A stretch of 37,163 bases of DNA from CAZTII01 sp964613305 (GTDB lineage: Bacteria; Bacillota_I; Bacilli_A; Erysipelotrichales; Erysipelotrichaceae), in the NCBI GenBank assembly GCA_964613305.1, contig CAZTII010000012.1:1-37163 (forward strand). Direction: 5' to 3'. Of the stretch, positions 8,771-17,603 are shown one piece after another; position 1 is the first letter of the stretch; the number at the start of each line of letters is the position of its first letter. The position numbers and the translations under genes were made by a program. The notes below the pieces were generated by a model. That model was given only the letters and a program-made list of their open reading frames with translations. It searched no databases and was not told where the DNA came from.

Positions 8771-8799
8771 TCGACATTTATTATTAAAACGCTTATAAT
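8771..8799 (+). promoter_or_regulatory. promoter of the dockerin-pullulanase-secA unit
   Basis: TCGACA (8771-8776), 17-bp spacer, TATAAT (8794-8799). A degenerate cre-like sequence (TTAAAACGCTTATA, 8783-8796) overlaps the -10; it has two mismatches to the usual TGWAANCGNTNWCA. Confidence 0.75.
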
Positions 8800-8828
8800 G
8801 GTTTTGTTAGAAAGGGTGGAGTTAGTAC

Positions 8829-9326
8829 GTGAGACGATTGTTAATAACAATACTAATTTTTTTACAGTTTAGTTACTCTTCTTTTTCTGTTGTTGCAAGA
8901 GATGATGTGTATCAAAAAGGTGATGTTGATTGTAATGGTTATTTTACAGTGAATGATATTGTTATCATATCAAATATTATTTTGGGATATCAAAATAATT
9001 TATCGGATGAAGTATTGTCTTTAGCTGATTGTAATGGTGATGGTTTAATCACTGTAAATGATATTGTGTATGTGAGTAATCGAATTTTAAATAATACTGT
9101 AGAAGTTCAAGAAGTTTCTATAGATTTAGCTATTTATGATGGATTTAGCTACACTACCATCGTGACTAATGTTACTAAAGTGTTGGCATCAAAAGGCGTT
9201 TTGGATGTTCAGTTTGTAAAAGTAGTAAGTAGTCAACAATACCGTGGGATTCGTGCGATTGAGTATAAAAAAAATAGTCAAGGGAATATTATTGGTGCTA
9301 TAGTAGAGGTAATGGTAGTAGAGTGA
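8829..9326 (+). CDS. secreted dockerin-domain protein with unknown C-terminal domain
   Basis: A 165-residue exported protein starting at GTG with AAAGGGTGGAG upstream. Residues 1-24 form a signal peptide (MRRLLITILIFLQFSYSSFS). Residues about 30-95 are a type I dockerin with two calcium-binding repeats, KGDVDCNGYFTVNDIVIISNIIL and LADCNGDGLITVNDIVYVSNRIL. Dockerins bind cohesin domains in extracellular complexes. Residues about 98-165 form a small, probably beta-rich domain I do not recognise. No catalytic domain is evident, so this may be an adaptor or inhibitor-like component. No cohesin is encoded here. It is first in line before pullulanase but 58 bp away. Confidence 0.85.
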   Translation: MRRLLITILIFLQFSYSSFSVVARDDVYQKGDVDCNGYFTVNDIVIISNIILGYQNNLSDEVLSLADCNGDGLITVNDIVYVSNRILNNTVEVQEVSIDLAIYDGFSYTTIVTNVTKVLASKGVLDVQFVKVVSSQQYRGIRAIEYKKNSQGNIIGAIVEVMVVE

Positions 9327-9384
9327 AAATAAATACTTTCCTTTATTATTGGTAATGCTTTAAGTGGAAAAATGGAGAAATAGT

Positions 9385-11493
9385 ATGAAACAGGATACAA
9401 GTATAGAGGCGTTTTTAGATGATTTTAGTAAATTGACCATTGATGTATCACATCGATTCTATGGTGGGAAAATAGATAGTTTTTATATAAAGGCAAAGGG
9501 TTATCGAAAAGATTGTATTATTCGAAATGTCGTTAATTTTGGTGATTTTACGCAATATCATTGTATTGTTCCTTCTGATTTAGATTTAGCAATGGCTTAT
9601 GAAATCGTTGAAAATCATGGTCATTCTGTTCCGTTACAGTGTCGCCATGTCGTAAGAAATCCCCGTTTTGATGCGTTTTACGCATATGATGGTGATGATT
9701 TAGGAAGTCATTATTCACCGGAATTTACAACGTTTGCGGTATGGGCACCTACTGCTACTCGTGTTGTGTTAGAACTTCAAGTTGAAAGTAAAATAACGAT
9801 GATTGAAATGCAACGAATGGATAAGGGTGTTTATAAGACGAAGGCAATGGGTGACTACGGCTTAGCGACGTATGTTTATTATATTCATAGTGGTTATGGA
9901 GTTGTTAAAACCCTTGATCCTTATTCCGTATCTTCTACGGCGAATGGGGATAGAAGTGCGGTAATTGATTTTAGTCGTATTCGTAAAATGAAAAATCATC
10001 ATTTAAAACCACTTGATAGTGCAGTTGATGCGATAATTTATGAAATGAGTATTCGTGATATTACAAGTAGTCCAACAAGTAATACATTAACTCATGGTCG
10101 CTTTGACTCCTTAATGGAGAAAAGAACGACATATGCGGGGTATCCAACGGCCTTCGATTATGTTTCATCGCTTGGTATTACTCATGTTCAATTGTTGCCA
10201 ATTTCCGATTTTGCGACTGTTGACGAGGAGTATCCGACATTACAATACAATTGGGGATATGACCCATTACAATATGGTTGTGTAGAAGGTTCTTATGCTA
10301 GTGATCCACATAATCCTTATACTCGTGTCAATGAGTTTAGGATGTTGGTAGATCGTTTTCATGAGCACAACATTCGTGTTAATTTAGATGTTGTTTACAA
10401 TCATCATTATGATATTCAAAAATCGGCATTTGATGCTTGTGTTCCGTTTTACTATTTTCGGTATACTGAGAACGGTTATCCTTCAAATGGTAGCTATTGT
10501 GGTAACGATGTCGATTCAACACGCGCGATGACGCGTAAATATATTTTGGATACATTAAAAATGTGGATTAATGTGTATGATGTTGATGGTTTCCGTTTTG
10601 ATTTAATGGGTATTTTAGATATTGAAACGATGAATGCAGTTGTGGAAGAAACTAGAAAAATAAAACCAGATATCATGATTTATGGTGAAGGATGGGATTT
10701 ACCAACAAGTTTGCCATATGAAAAGAAAGCAACGATGGCGAATCAACAACACATGCCTGAAATTGGACAATTTAATGATTTCTTTCGTGATAGCATGAAA
10801 GGTAAAACATCATATAGTGAATCATATGCGAAAGGGTATATTACTGGCGATCGTCATTTTATTTATCAAGCAATGGCATCTTTAGCTGCGAATTGTGTCA
10901 ATAATCGCTTTGTGAAGCTATTTGAGTCACCGCATCAAAGTATTAACTACGTAGAATGTCACGATAATCAAACGAGTTGGGATAAAATGAAGAATTGTTG
11001 TATTGAGGATGTTCATGAAGTTCGTTTACAACGTCAAAAGATGATGATTGCGATAGTATTATTTGCGCAAGGAGTTCCATTTATCCATTGTGGACAAGAA
11101 TATTGTCGTACTAAATTTGGTAGTCATAATTCATACAATTCCGATGATAATATTAATCAAGTTGATTATGAACGAGTTGTTCGTTATAAAGAAGTTGTGG
11201 AATTTACAAAACAGTGTATTGCTTTAAGAAAAGAAACTTCGTGGTTTAGGTTGAAAACGACAGAAGAAATTGAAAAGAATTTAATAATGAATCGATTAAA
11301 TGGAGATATTATTGAAGTTAAATATTCAGATGAATTGATTATGTATGTTAATCCATTTAATCAAACGCGTTCGATTGAATCAGATATACCGTTGTATTGT
11401 ATATTTGATGGAAATGGTAAAGTAGTAAGTAAAAAAGTATCGCGTGTGGTAGCTATTCAACCATACAGTGTCATGATATATAGAAAAGGGTAG
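9385..11493 (+). CDS. pulA: type I pullulanase (alpha-1,6-glucan debranching enzyme)
   Basis: A 702-residue GH13 enzyme without a signal peptide, hence cytoplasmic. After an N-terminal region (about 1-100) comes a CBM48-like domain (FAVWAPTATRVVLEL), then the pullulanase signature YNWGYDP and the (beta/alpha)8 barrel. The catalytic residues are visible: nucleophile Asp406 in VDGFRFD, acid/base Glu435 in IYGEGWD, and Asp527 in ECHDNQTSWD. It hydrolyses alpha-1,6 branches in glycogen-derived or imported alpha-glucans. A GTG at 9364 could extend it by seven residues, but the ATG at 9385 has GGAG seven bases upstream. The glgCDA genes lie about 6 kb downstream. Confidence 0.94.
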   Translation: MKQDTSIEAFLDDFSKLTIDVSHRFYGGKIDSFYIKAKGYRKDCIIRNVVNFGDFTQYHCIVPSDLDLAMAYEIVENHGHSVPLQCRHVVRNPRFDAFYAYDGDDLGSHYSPEFTTFAVWAPTATRVVLELQVESKITMIEMQRMDKGVYKTKAMGDYGLATYVYYIHSGYGVVKTLDPYSVSSTANGDRSAVIDFSRIRKMKNHHLKPLDSAVDAIIYEMSIRDITSSPTSNTLTHGRFDSLMEKRTTYAGYPTAFDYVSSLGITHVQLLPISDFATVDEEYPTLQYNWGYDPLQYGCVEGSYASDPHNPYTRVNEFRMLVDRFHEHNIRVNLDVVYNHHYDIQKSAFDACVPFYYFRYTENGYPSNGSYCGNDVDSTRAMTRKYILDTLKMWINVYDVDGFRFDLMGILDIETMNAVVEETRKIKPDIMIYGEGWDLPTSLPYEKKATMANQQHMPEIGQFNDFFRDSMKGKTSYSESYAKGYITGDRHFIYQAMASLAANCVNNRFVKLFESPHQSINYVECHDNQTSWDKMKNCCIEDVHEVRLQRQKMMIAIVLFAQGVPFIHCGQEYCRTKFGSHNSYNSDDNINQVDYERVVRYKEVVEFTKQCIALRKETSWFRLKTTEEIEKNLIMNRLNGDIIEVKYSDELIMYVNPFNQTRSIESDIPLYCIFDGNGKVVSKKVSRVVAIQPYSVMIYRKG

Positions 11494-11501
11494 GTCTGTA
11501 C

Positions 11502-13805
11502 ATGGGCATATTTGATAGTTTATTCGATAGTCAATCTCGTCATATGGCGAAAGCTAAAAAACTTCAAGCAAAAGTACTTGGTTTTGAACAAGAAATGAGT
11601 TTATTGAGTGATGATCAATTAAAGGAAAAGACAAATGAGTTTAAAAAGAAACTAGAAAATTGTAAATTAGAAGATATTTTACCAGAAGCTTTTGCGGTAG
11701 TTCGCGAAGCTTCTAAACGCGTCTTATCAGAGTTTCCATATCCAGTTCAAGTTTTAGGTGGTGTGTTGTTGCATTTTGGTGATATTGCTGAAATGAAAAC
11801 AGGAGAAGGTAAAACACTAACGGCGACAATGCCGATTTATTTAAATGCACTGAGTGGCAAAGGTGCTCATGTTATTACTGTTAATGAGTATTTAGCAACG
11901 CGTGATGCGCAGTGGATGGGTGAAGTGTATCGTTTTTTAGGGTTAACTGTTGGTTGTAATTTGCGTGAATTAAGTAGAGAAGAAAAAAAAGAAGCATTTC
12001 TATGTGATATTACCTATACGACAAACTCGGAATTAGGGTTTGATTATTTGCGTGATAACATGGCGACATCTCTTGAAGAACGTGTATTGCGTGGGTTACA
12101 TTATGCTATTATCGATGAGGTTGACTCCGTGTTGGTCGATGAGGCTAGAACACCTCTTGTTATTTCTGGTGCTGGCGAAAGTTTAGATAATTATTATTTA
12201 CAGGCTGATAGTTTTGCGAAACATTGTAAACGTGATGTTGATGTTGAAGTAAAAATGGATGATCATGCGGTCATTTTAACTGAAAAAGGTGTTAAAAAAG
12301 CAGAAAAGTTTTTTCAATTGGATCATATTTTTGACGAAAATCATGCTGATTTAGTTCATTTTATTCAAAATGCTCTTCGAGCAAATTTTTTAATGGAATT
12401 AGATGTTGAGTATGTGATTGGTGATGATGAAATTATTTTAGTTGATCAATTCACTGGTAGAAAAATGGAAGGTCGTGAGTTTTCTGATGGTCTTCATCAA
12501 GCAATTCAAGCGAAAGAGGGAGTCGGTATTAAGTCAGAAACAAAGACGTTAGCGACTATAACTTATCAAAACTTTTTCCGCTTATACAACAAGCTTAGTG
12601 GTATGACCGGTACTGCCAAAACGGAAGAAAAAGAGTTTCTTGATACATACAATATGCGTGTTTTTGATATTCCTACCAATCGTCCTATTGCTCGTATTGA
12701 TTATCCAGATGACATCTTTCGTACTCGTAGTGAAAAATATGAGGCAATAATTGATGAAGTTGAAAAAATACATGCGACAGGTCAACCAGTGTTAATTGGT
12801 ACATTATCAGTTGGCATGTCTGAGAGTTTATCGGCGATGATGTCCCGTCGACGATTAGTGCATGAAGTGTTAAATGCTAAAGAAGATAGCAAAGAAGCAC
12901 AAATTATTGCGAAAGCTGGTCAGAAATATGCGATAACGATTGCGACAAACATGGCTGGTCGTGGTACCGATATTAAGTTAGGTGATGGGGTTTTAGAATT
13001 AGGTGGACTTGTTGTTTTAGCGTGTGAACGCCATGAAGCTAAGCGTATTGATAATCAGCTAAGAGGTCGAAGTGGTCGTCAAGGAGATCCGGGATATTCT
13101 CGTTTTTACTGTTCGATGGATGATGATCTTGTAGTGAAATTTGCTAGTGACTTAATGAAGGAAACGATTCAGGATTTTATGGATGGTAAATGTTCTATTG
13201 AAAAAATGCGTAAAATGATGGATCAGTTACAAAGTAGAGCTGAAGGTCTTCACTTTGATACAAGAAAGCAAGTTCTTGAGTTTGATGATGTATTGATGGA
13301 ACAAAGAAAATTAATTTTTACGCAACGTGATGAAATTTTAGCGATGGATAATATTTCTTCAATGATGGACATGTGGTTTGAGAGATCGATGGAATCATTA
13401 GAAGTAATCGCTCGTCAACAACAAAAAGCGCAATTGTTTGAAATTGGTAAACGCTATGGATTTTCTGAAGAACAATTGATTGAAGGATTAGAGAGACCAT
13501 CGATCATCAGTCAAACATGGGCAAAAGGATTACTTGAACAATATCATAAAAAAGTTGAAGGTGTTGAAACAATTCATCAATGGGAAAAAATGGTGTTTTT
13601 ACAAATGCTTGATCATTTTTGGATTGAACATGTTGATAATATGGATCGTGTAAAAAAAGGAATTCATTTACGTAGTTATGCTCAAGAAAAACCAATTGAT
13701 GCTTTTAAAAAAGAAGCGTACGAGCGATTTGGTAATATGATGAACAATGTGATTGAAAATTTCGTATTATCTTGTGCTGTATTGCAACTACCGAAGGAGG
13801 TATAA
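11502..13805 (+). CDS. secA: preprotein translocase ATPase SecA
   Basis: A 767-residue SecA with all motor motifs: Walker A KTGEGKT (about 99-105), DEVDSVLVDEAR, TGTAKTEEKEF, TNMAGRGTDIKL and the GRSGRQGDPG motif. SecA drives post-translational export through SecYEG. It ends at VLQLPKEV soon after the helical scaffold, so the usual C-terminal linker and CxCx8CH zinc-binding tail that contacts SecB and lipids are missing. This is known from some Firmicutes and all Mollicutes-like lineages. The sequence is that of housekeeping SecA rather than SecA2. It follows pullulanase after 8 bp; the weak TAGGT before ATG suggests coupling. Confidence 0.96.
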   Translation: MGIFDSLFDSQSRHMAKAKKLQAKVLGFEQEMSLLSDDQLKEKTNEFKKKLENCKLEDILPEAFAVVREASKRVLSEFPYPVQVLGGVLLHFGDIAEMKTGEGKTLTATMPIYLNALSGKGAHVITVNEYLATRDAQWMGEVYRFLGLTVGCNLRELSREEKKEAFLCDITYTTNSELGFDYLRDNMATSLEERVLRGLHYAIIDEVDSVLVDEARTPLVISGAGESLDNYYLQADSFAKHCKRDVDVEVKMDDHAVILTEKGVKKAEKFFQLDHIFDENHADLVHFIQNALRANFLMELDVEYVIGDDEIILVDQFTGRKMEGREFSDGLHQAIQAKEGVGIKSETKTLATITYQNFFRLYNKLSGMTGTAKTEEKEFLDTYNMRVFDIPTNRPIARIDYPDDIFRTRSEKYEAIIDEVEKIHATGQPVLIGTLSVGMSESLSAMMSRRRLVHEVLNAKEDSKEAQIIAKAGQKYAITIATNMAGRGTDIKLGDGVLELGGLVVLACERHEAKRIDNQLRGRSGRQGDPGYSRFYCSMDDDLVVKFASDLMKETIQDFMDGKCSIEKMRKMMDQLQSRAEGLHFDTRKQVLEFDDVLMEQRKLIFTQRDEILAMDNISSMMDMWFERSMESLEVIARQQQKAQLFEIGKRYGFSEEQLIEGLERPSIISQTWAKGLLEQYHKKVEGVETIHQWEKMVFLQMLDHFWIEHVDNMDRVKKGIHLRSYAQEKPIDAFKKEAYERFGNMMNNVIENFVLSCAVLQLPKEV

Positions 13806-14045
13806 ATGTTTTTTATATCGGCAATTATGCCAAAAACGCAATTATTAAAAGTTGAAGATAGAGCGAAATGTACTCGTTGTAATACGATTGAACATTGGCA
13901 ATTATGGAAAGAAACGTTGTGGGTTACGTTATTTTTTATTCCTATTTTTCCAATTCAAACTGTTTATTTTGAAATGTGTCCGCATTGCTTAGGTAAAATA
14001 ATTATTGAAAAAGAAGAGGCGTTGAGGAGGATGAAGAATGATTAA
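13806..14045 (+). CDS. small zinc-ribbon protein
   Basis: A 79-residue protein with two CxxC pairs, CTRC (residues 23-26) and CPHC (58-61), around a hydrophobic stretch (ETLWVTLFFIPIFPIQTVYF, about 38-57). This matches the zinc-ribbon family found in small membrane-associated proteins of low-GC Gram-positives; function unknown. Its ATG directly follows the secA stop and uses an AAGGAGG site inside secA, so it is translated with it. The stop overlaps the next gene by 8 bp. A role at the membrane next to SecA is possible but not shown. Confidence 0.75.
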   Translation: MFFISAIMPKTQLLKVEDRAKCTRCNTIEHWQLWKETLWVTLFFIPIFPIQTVYFEMCPHCLGKIIIEKEEALRRMKND

Positions 14046-15756
14046 AAAAATTATTATTGTTGTTTCTCTCGTACTATCTTTAGTAGGATGTCAACCAAAA
14101 ACTTTAGGTAACGTCGATGAACAGGAACGATTTGATGAGGTTCGTCAAGCGATGGTTCTTGATTATGCCTCAAGTAGTACAGCGTCATTGCATTTTATGG
14201 TATTAAATAGAGATGCTTTTGGTATTAAGGATGTGCCGGTAAAATATGGTGATTTTGATTTGGATTTTGGTGATAAAGGGTATAAACTGTATTCTGATCA
14301 ACTAGAAACATTAAAAACATTTAATAAAAATGATTTAACGACACAACAACAAGAAGATTTAGAAGTTCATATTGCTTGGTTACATAATAAAATAAATGAA
14401 CTTCGTACTATTAATATGGCGTTTTTGTTTAATGAAGACAATGGTCTTGTTAATACAGTAAAGATAGTATTAATGGAATATGAATTTTATAATAAAAGAG
14501 ATGTAGAAGAATATGTAACGATGTTATCTGATATACCTACATATTTATCCAAAGGCCTTGAATTTACTAAAAAACAGGCAAATGATGGTTATTACATGTA
14601 TGATAGTACGATTGACTCCACTGTTTCTACGATTAATCGATTGTTTTCTAAAAATGATGATAATGCGTTGATTGTTAGTTTTGATCGTCGTATTGATGAT
14701 TTAAAGGATTTAAGTATTCAAGAAAAAGTAGATTTTAAAGCCCAAAATAAAAAGGCAATAATCGATGAAGTTTTGCCTTCCATTCAACAAGTAAAAGATG
14801 AGTTACTTTCATTAAAAGGTAAACGTAATGAAAATGATTTGTTGACAGAAAGCATTTCCCAAGGTAGTGATTATTATTCCACATTGATAAAAAGTAAAAC
14901 GAGTACCAATAAATCGCCACAACAAATTTTTAAGGAATTATCAAACTTTTATCAAAAAGAAGTAGATAAGGTGCAAAAGGCTTCTATGGGCAATCCTTCA
15001 CTTCTTGAAAATATAGAGTATAATTCAGACGATTCTTGTGAAGAAGTTTTAAGTAAATTAAATGACATGAGTAAAAACATTATTGGTTCAATTCCTGAAG
15101 TGAAGGTGGATGTGCAATATTTAGATGTTGATTTGGCGGATAATAATACAGCAGCTTATTATTTGGTTCCGTGTATTGATGATTATCAACACAATGTTAT
15201 TAAAGTGAATCCTTCTGAGCAAGATGATGCATTAGGGTTAGTTACTCTTCTTGCGCATGAAGGCTATCCTGGCCACTTATTACAAAATGTCGTATACCGA
15301 AGCACTAAACCGAATAATTTGCGCTTACTCAATGATTTTATCGGCTATTCGGAAGGGTGGGCAGTATATAGTCAATCATTAGCGGTAAATAATAATTTGC
15401 CGTTTACTGATGATGAAAAGGTATTGTATTCGTTTATGGATGTTTCAGATTTTTTTGTGGTATCGTTTATAGATTTAAATGTTCATATCAATAAATGGAA
15501 AGTTGTCGACATCGTAGAAAACTTAGGAGTAGATGAGGAAACTGCGAAACATTTATATTATACAGTGGTAGGTAATCCAGGTATGTTTATTCCTTATGCA
15601 TATGGATATATGAAAATGTCTCAATATCGCGAAAATGCTGAAGCGAAATGCAAAAATTTTGATGAAAAGAAATTCCATGATATGCTTCTACACTCTGGGG
15701 AGGTACCTTTTGAACTATTGGATAAGAAAGTGGATGTATTCATTAAAAATAATTAG
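14038..15756 (+). CDS. DUF885-family lipoprotein, putative zinc peptidase
   Basis: A 572-residue lipoprotein: signal segment IKKIIIVVSLVLSL then lipobox SLVGC with the cysteine near residue 18. The large extracellular domain carries the DUF885 motif HEGYPGH (residues 407-413) and EGWAVY with Glu439, which look like zinc ligands and a catalytic glutamate of a gluzincin-type metallopeptidase. DUF885 proteins are long, mostly helical and poorly characterised; peptidase activity is inferred. The gene overlaps the zinc-ribbon gene before it and the next lipoprotein gene after it. A GAGGAGG ribosome site precedes the ATG. Confidence 0.85.
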   Translation: MIKKIIIVVSLVLSLVGCQPKTLGNVDEQERFDEVRQAMVLDYASSSTASLHFMVLNRDAFGIKDVPVKYGDFDLDFGDKGYKLYSDQLETLKTFNKNDLTTQQQEDLEVHIAWLHNKINELRTINMAFLFNEDNGLVNTVKIVLMEYEFYNKRDVEEYVTMLSDIPTYLSKGLEFTKKQANDGYYMYDSTIDSTVSTINRLFSKNDDNALIVSFDRRIDDLKDLSIQEKVDFKAQNKKAIIDEVLPSIQQVKDELLSLKGKRNENDLLTESISQGSDYYSTLIKSKTSTNKSPQQIFKELSNFYQKEVDKVQKASMGNPSLLENIEYNSDDSCEEVLSKLNDMSKNIIGSIPEVKVDVQYLDVDLADNNTAAYYLVPCIDDYQHNVIKVNPSEQDDALGLVTLLAHEGYPGHLLQNVVYRSTKPNNLRLLNDFIGYSEGWAVYSQSLAVNNNLPFTDDEKVLYSFMDVSDFFVVSFIDLNVHINKWKVVDIVENLGVDEETAKHLYYTVVGNPGMFIPYAYGYMKMSQYRENAEAKCKNFDEKKFHDMLLHSGEVPFELLDKKVDVFIKNN

Positions 15757-16843
15757 TTGTTGTTTTCTCTTTTTTGTTGCGTCATGTTCAGACGATAATA
15801 AAATTGAGGTTGTAAGGGAACAAGTGATAGTGCGCAATGAAATGATTGTGCAGTATTTGCTTGAAAAAAATGAAAAAGAGTTTTTAAACATAGTGAATAG
15901 GGAACAACGGAAAAAGACAATTTTTAATGATTGTCTTTTTCAAATGGAATCATTTGGGACTTTTGTTGATATTGTAGATAATGAGTTTCGAGTGTCAAGT
16001 TATGGAAAATATGGATATGTAACTCTACAGTATAGTGAAAAAAAGGTTGCGACTTGTATAGAATATAGCGATAAAGGATTCATTAAAGATGTTGTTTTCA
16101 ATGTGTTACCAGATTCATATGAAGTAAGAAATAATGAGTTTATGACAGAAGAAGAAATATCGGTTGGTCGAGATAAACGGTTAACTGGAGTTTTAACGCT
16201 TCCTCTTCATAAAAAAAATCCAATGTGTGTTTTGTTTGTAGAAGGATTATCTATTCAAGATGATGATTTCAGTGAGTTGGCTTCTGATTTAGCGAAAAAA
16301 GGATTTGCGAGTGTTCGTTTTCAAACTAGGTTTAAACGGTTGCCAAAAGAAATTGCTTATATAAGTATTGAAGAAGAATGCATTCAGGATATTGCGAGCA
16401 TTATACATACTATTTTTTCTTATCCAGTTGACTCTAGTCGTATCATATTACTTGCGAGTAAGGATAATAGTATGATGTTGCCAAAGTTATTGGAAGATCA
16501 TCCTGAATGTTATTCGATGGTACTTATTGAACCAAGTAATAGAGACATTAAAAATAGTGTTGTCGATGCGTATGTAAAAAATGAAGCAATGACAGAAGCA
16601 GAAAAAAATAATATGACAAAAAATATTGTTGAAGGTAACGATGGATTTGGAAGGAAAAACAGTTATTTTCAATCTCTAGAAAAGTATTCAATTAGTAATG
16701 TGATGATTCCGGAGAAAAAAGTATTAATCTTTACGAATGATTCTTTTGATTGGTGGAATAAGAAAAATATAGTTGTAAAAAAGAATGAACGTATTGTAGA
16801 AGAAATGGTTTTATTTTATGGTGGGAAGGGTGGATTAAAATGA
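15734..16843 (+). CDS. lipoprotein with degenerate alpha/beta-hydrolase fold
   Basis: The frame is open from 15635, but the ATG at 15734 gives a good lipoprotein signal (MYSLKIISCCFLFFVASC, lipobox VASC), so I start there: 369 residues, overlapping the DUF885 gene by 23 bp. Residues about 25-120 resemble the DUF3887-type domain that precedes surface hydrolases. The C-terminal part has hydrolase-like strands (LTGVLTLPLHKKNPMCVLFVEG; GFASVRFQTRFKRLP). Where a GxSxG nucleophile elbow is expected the sequence reads RIILLASKDNSMM, with Lys at the usual Ser position and no flanking Gly. It may be a non-catalytic surface protein. Fold assignment is moderately sure. Confidence 0.6.
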   Translation: MYSLKIISCCFLFFVASCSDDNKIEVVREQVIVRNEMIVQYLLEKNEKEFLNIVNREQRKKTIFNDCLFQMESFGTFVDIVDNEFRVSSYGKYGYVTLQYSEKKVATCIEYSDKGFIKDVVFNVLPDSYEVRNNEFMTEEEISVGRDKRLTGVLTLPLHKKNPMCVLFVEGLSIQDDDFSELASDLAKKGFASVRFQTRFKRLPKEIAYISIEEECIQDIASIIHTIFSYPVDSSRIILLASKDNSMMLPKLLEDHPECYSMVLIEPSNRDIKNSVVDAYVKNEAMTEAEKNNMTKNIVEGNDGFGRKNSYFQSLEKYSISNVMIPEKKVLIFTNDSFDWWNKKNIVVKKNERIVEEMVLFYGGKGGLK

Positions 16844-17490
16844 CATCTGGTTGGTTAGAATTTTTCGAAAGAGAAAGTAAAGAAGTGTATTATCAATTAT
16901 TATGGGATAATTTAACAAAACAATATGAAAAAAACATTATTTATCCTTCGTACAATGATGTTTATCGCATTTTTTCTTTGTGTGATGTGCGTGATGTTCA
17001 AGTTGTTATTTTAGGACAAGATCCTTATCATGGCGAACATCAGGCGAATGGAATCGCATTTAGTGTAAATAAAGGGGTTAAATATCCTTCTAGTTTACGT
17101 AATATTATGTTGGAATGTAAGAGCAATTGTGGTGTTGAAATAAATCATGGTGATTTATCTTCTTGGGTTAAACAAGGTGTTTTCTTGATGAATACTATTT
17201 TTACGGTAGAGGCAAATAAAGCAGCATCCCATCGCAACTTAGGATGGGAAATATTTAGTGATCGCGTGATTGAATTTTTAAATCAAGGTGAAAGGAAAAT
17301 ATTTGTTTTGTGGGGTAATTATAGTAAGTCTAAGTTACCATTAATTGACAAGAAACATCATGTCATATGCAGTGTTCATCCATCTGGTTTATCTGCCCAT
17401 CGCGGGTTTATTGGTTCAAAATGTTTTAGTGAAATAAACGATGTTTTAGTAAAATGGGAAAGAAAACCAATTGATTTTTCAATTATTTAA
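16840..17490 (+). CDS. ung: uracil-DNA glycosylase
   Basis: A 216-residue family 1 UDG. The water-activating motif GQDPYHG is at 59-65 with catalytic Asp61, followed by the uracil-pocket sequence ANGIAFSV. The C-terminal DNA-intercalation loop reads HPSGLSAHRGF; most family members have HPSPLSAHRGF, so Pro is replaced by Gly, which probably still works. It removes uracil from DNA at the start of base excision repair. The ATG overlaps the stop of the preceding gene by 4 bp, making it the last gene of the pullulanase-secA unit. No convincing terminator follows. Confidence 0.95.
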   Translation: MTSGWLEFFERESKEVYYQLLWDNLTKQYEKNIIYPSYNDVYRIFSLCDVRDVQVVILGQDPYHGEHQANGIAFSVNKGVKYPSSLRNIMLECKSNCGVEINHGDLSSWVKQGVFLMNTIFTVEANKAASHRNLGWEIFSDRVIEFLNQGERKIFVLWGNYSKSKLPLIDKKHHVICSVHPSGLSAHRGFIGSKCFSEINDVLVKWERKPIDFSII

Positions 17491-17495
17491 AATTG

Positions 17496-17558
17496 TATTA
17501 TTTAATTTTGTCGCATTATTATTTAATTTTGTCGTATTACTATTTAATTTTGTCGTAT
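17496..17558. repeat. three tandem 21-bp repeats upstream of glgC
   Basis: Three consecutive copies of TATTATTTAATTTTGTCGTA plus T, at 17496-17516, 17517-17537 and 17538-17558. Copy 1 has C for T in TCGTAT and copy 3 has C for T at its third base; otherwise they are identical. The 21-bp period equals two helical turns, so the copies present the same DNA face. They lie between ung and the cre/promoter of glgC. Confidence 0.9.
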
Positions 17559-17583
17559 AAATTTTAAAAATGTGTATTAAATG

Positions 17584-17597
17584 TGAAATCGTTTACA
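17584..17597. promoter_or_regulatory. cre site (CcpA operator) before glgC
   Basis: TGAAATCGTTTACA matches the catabolite-responsive element consensus TGWAANCGNTNWCA at every defined position. Its centre is about 48 bp upstream of the likely glgC transcription start, upstream of the RNA polymerase core contacts. Sites in this position are known to mediate CcpA activation in genes such as Bacillus ackA. No ccpA gene is in the window, so regulation is inferred. Confidence 0.75.
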
Positions 17598-17603
17598 ATT
17601 TCC

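Noticed and set aside
11502..13805. Accessory SecA2
   Set aside because: Motor motifs and context are those of housekeeping SecA; no accessory-Sec glycosylation or substrate genes are nearby. The short C-terminus alone is not enough.
8156..17490. Missing rplK-rplA after nusG as a sign of a rearrangement or assembly join
   Set aside because: A clean terminator and a good promoter follow nusG, and the ribosomal genes are separate from nusG in a number of bacteria; nothing in the sequence indicates a join.
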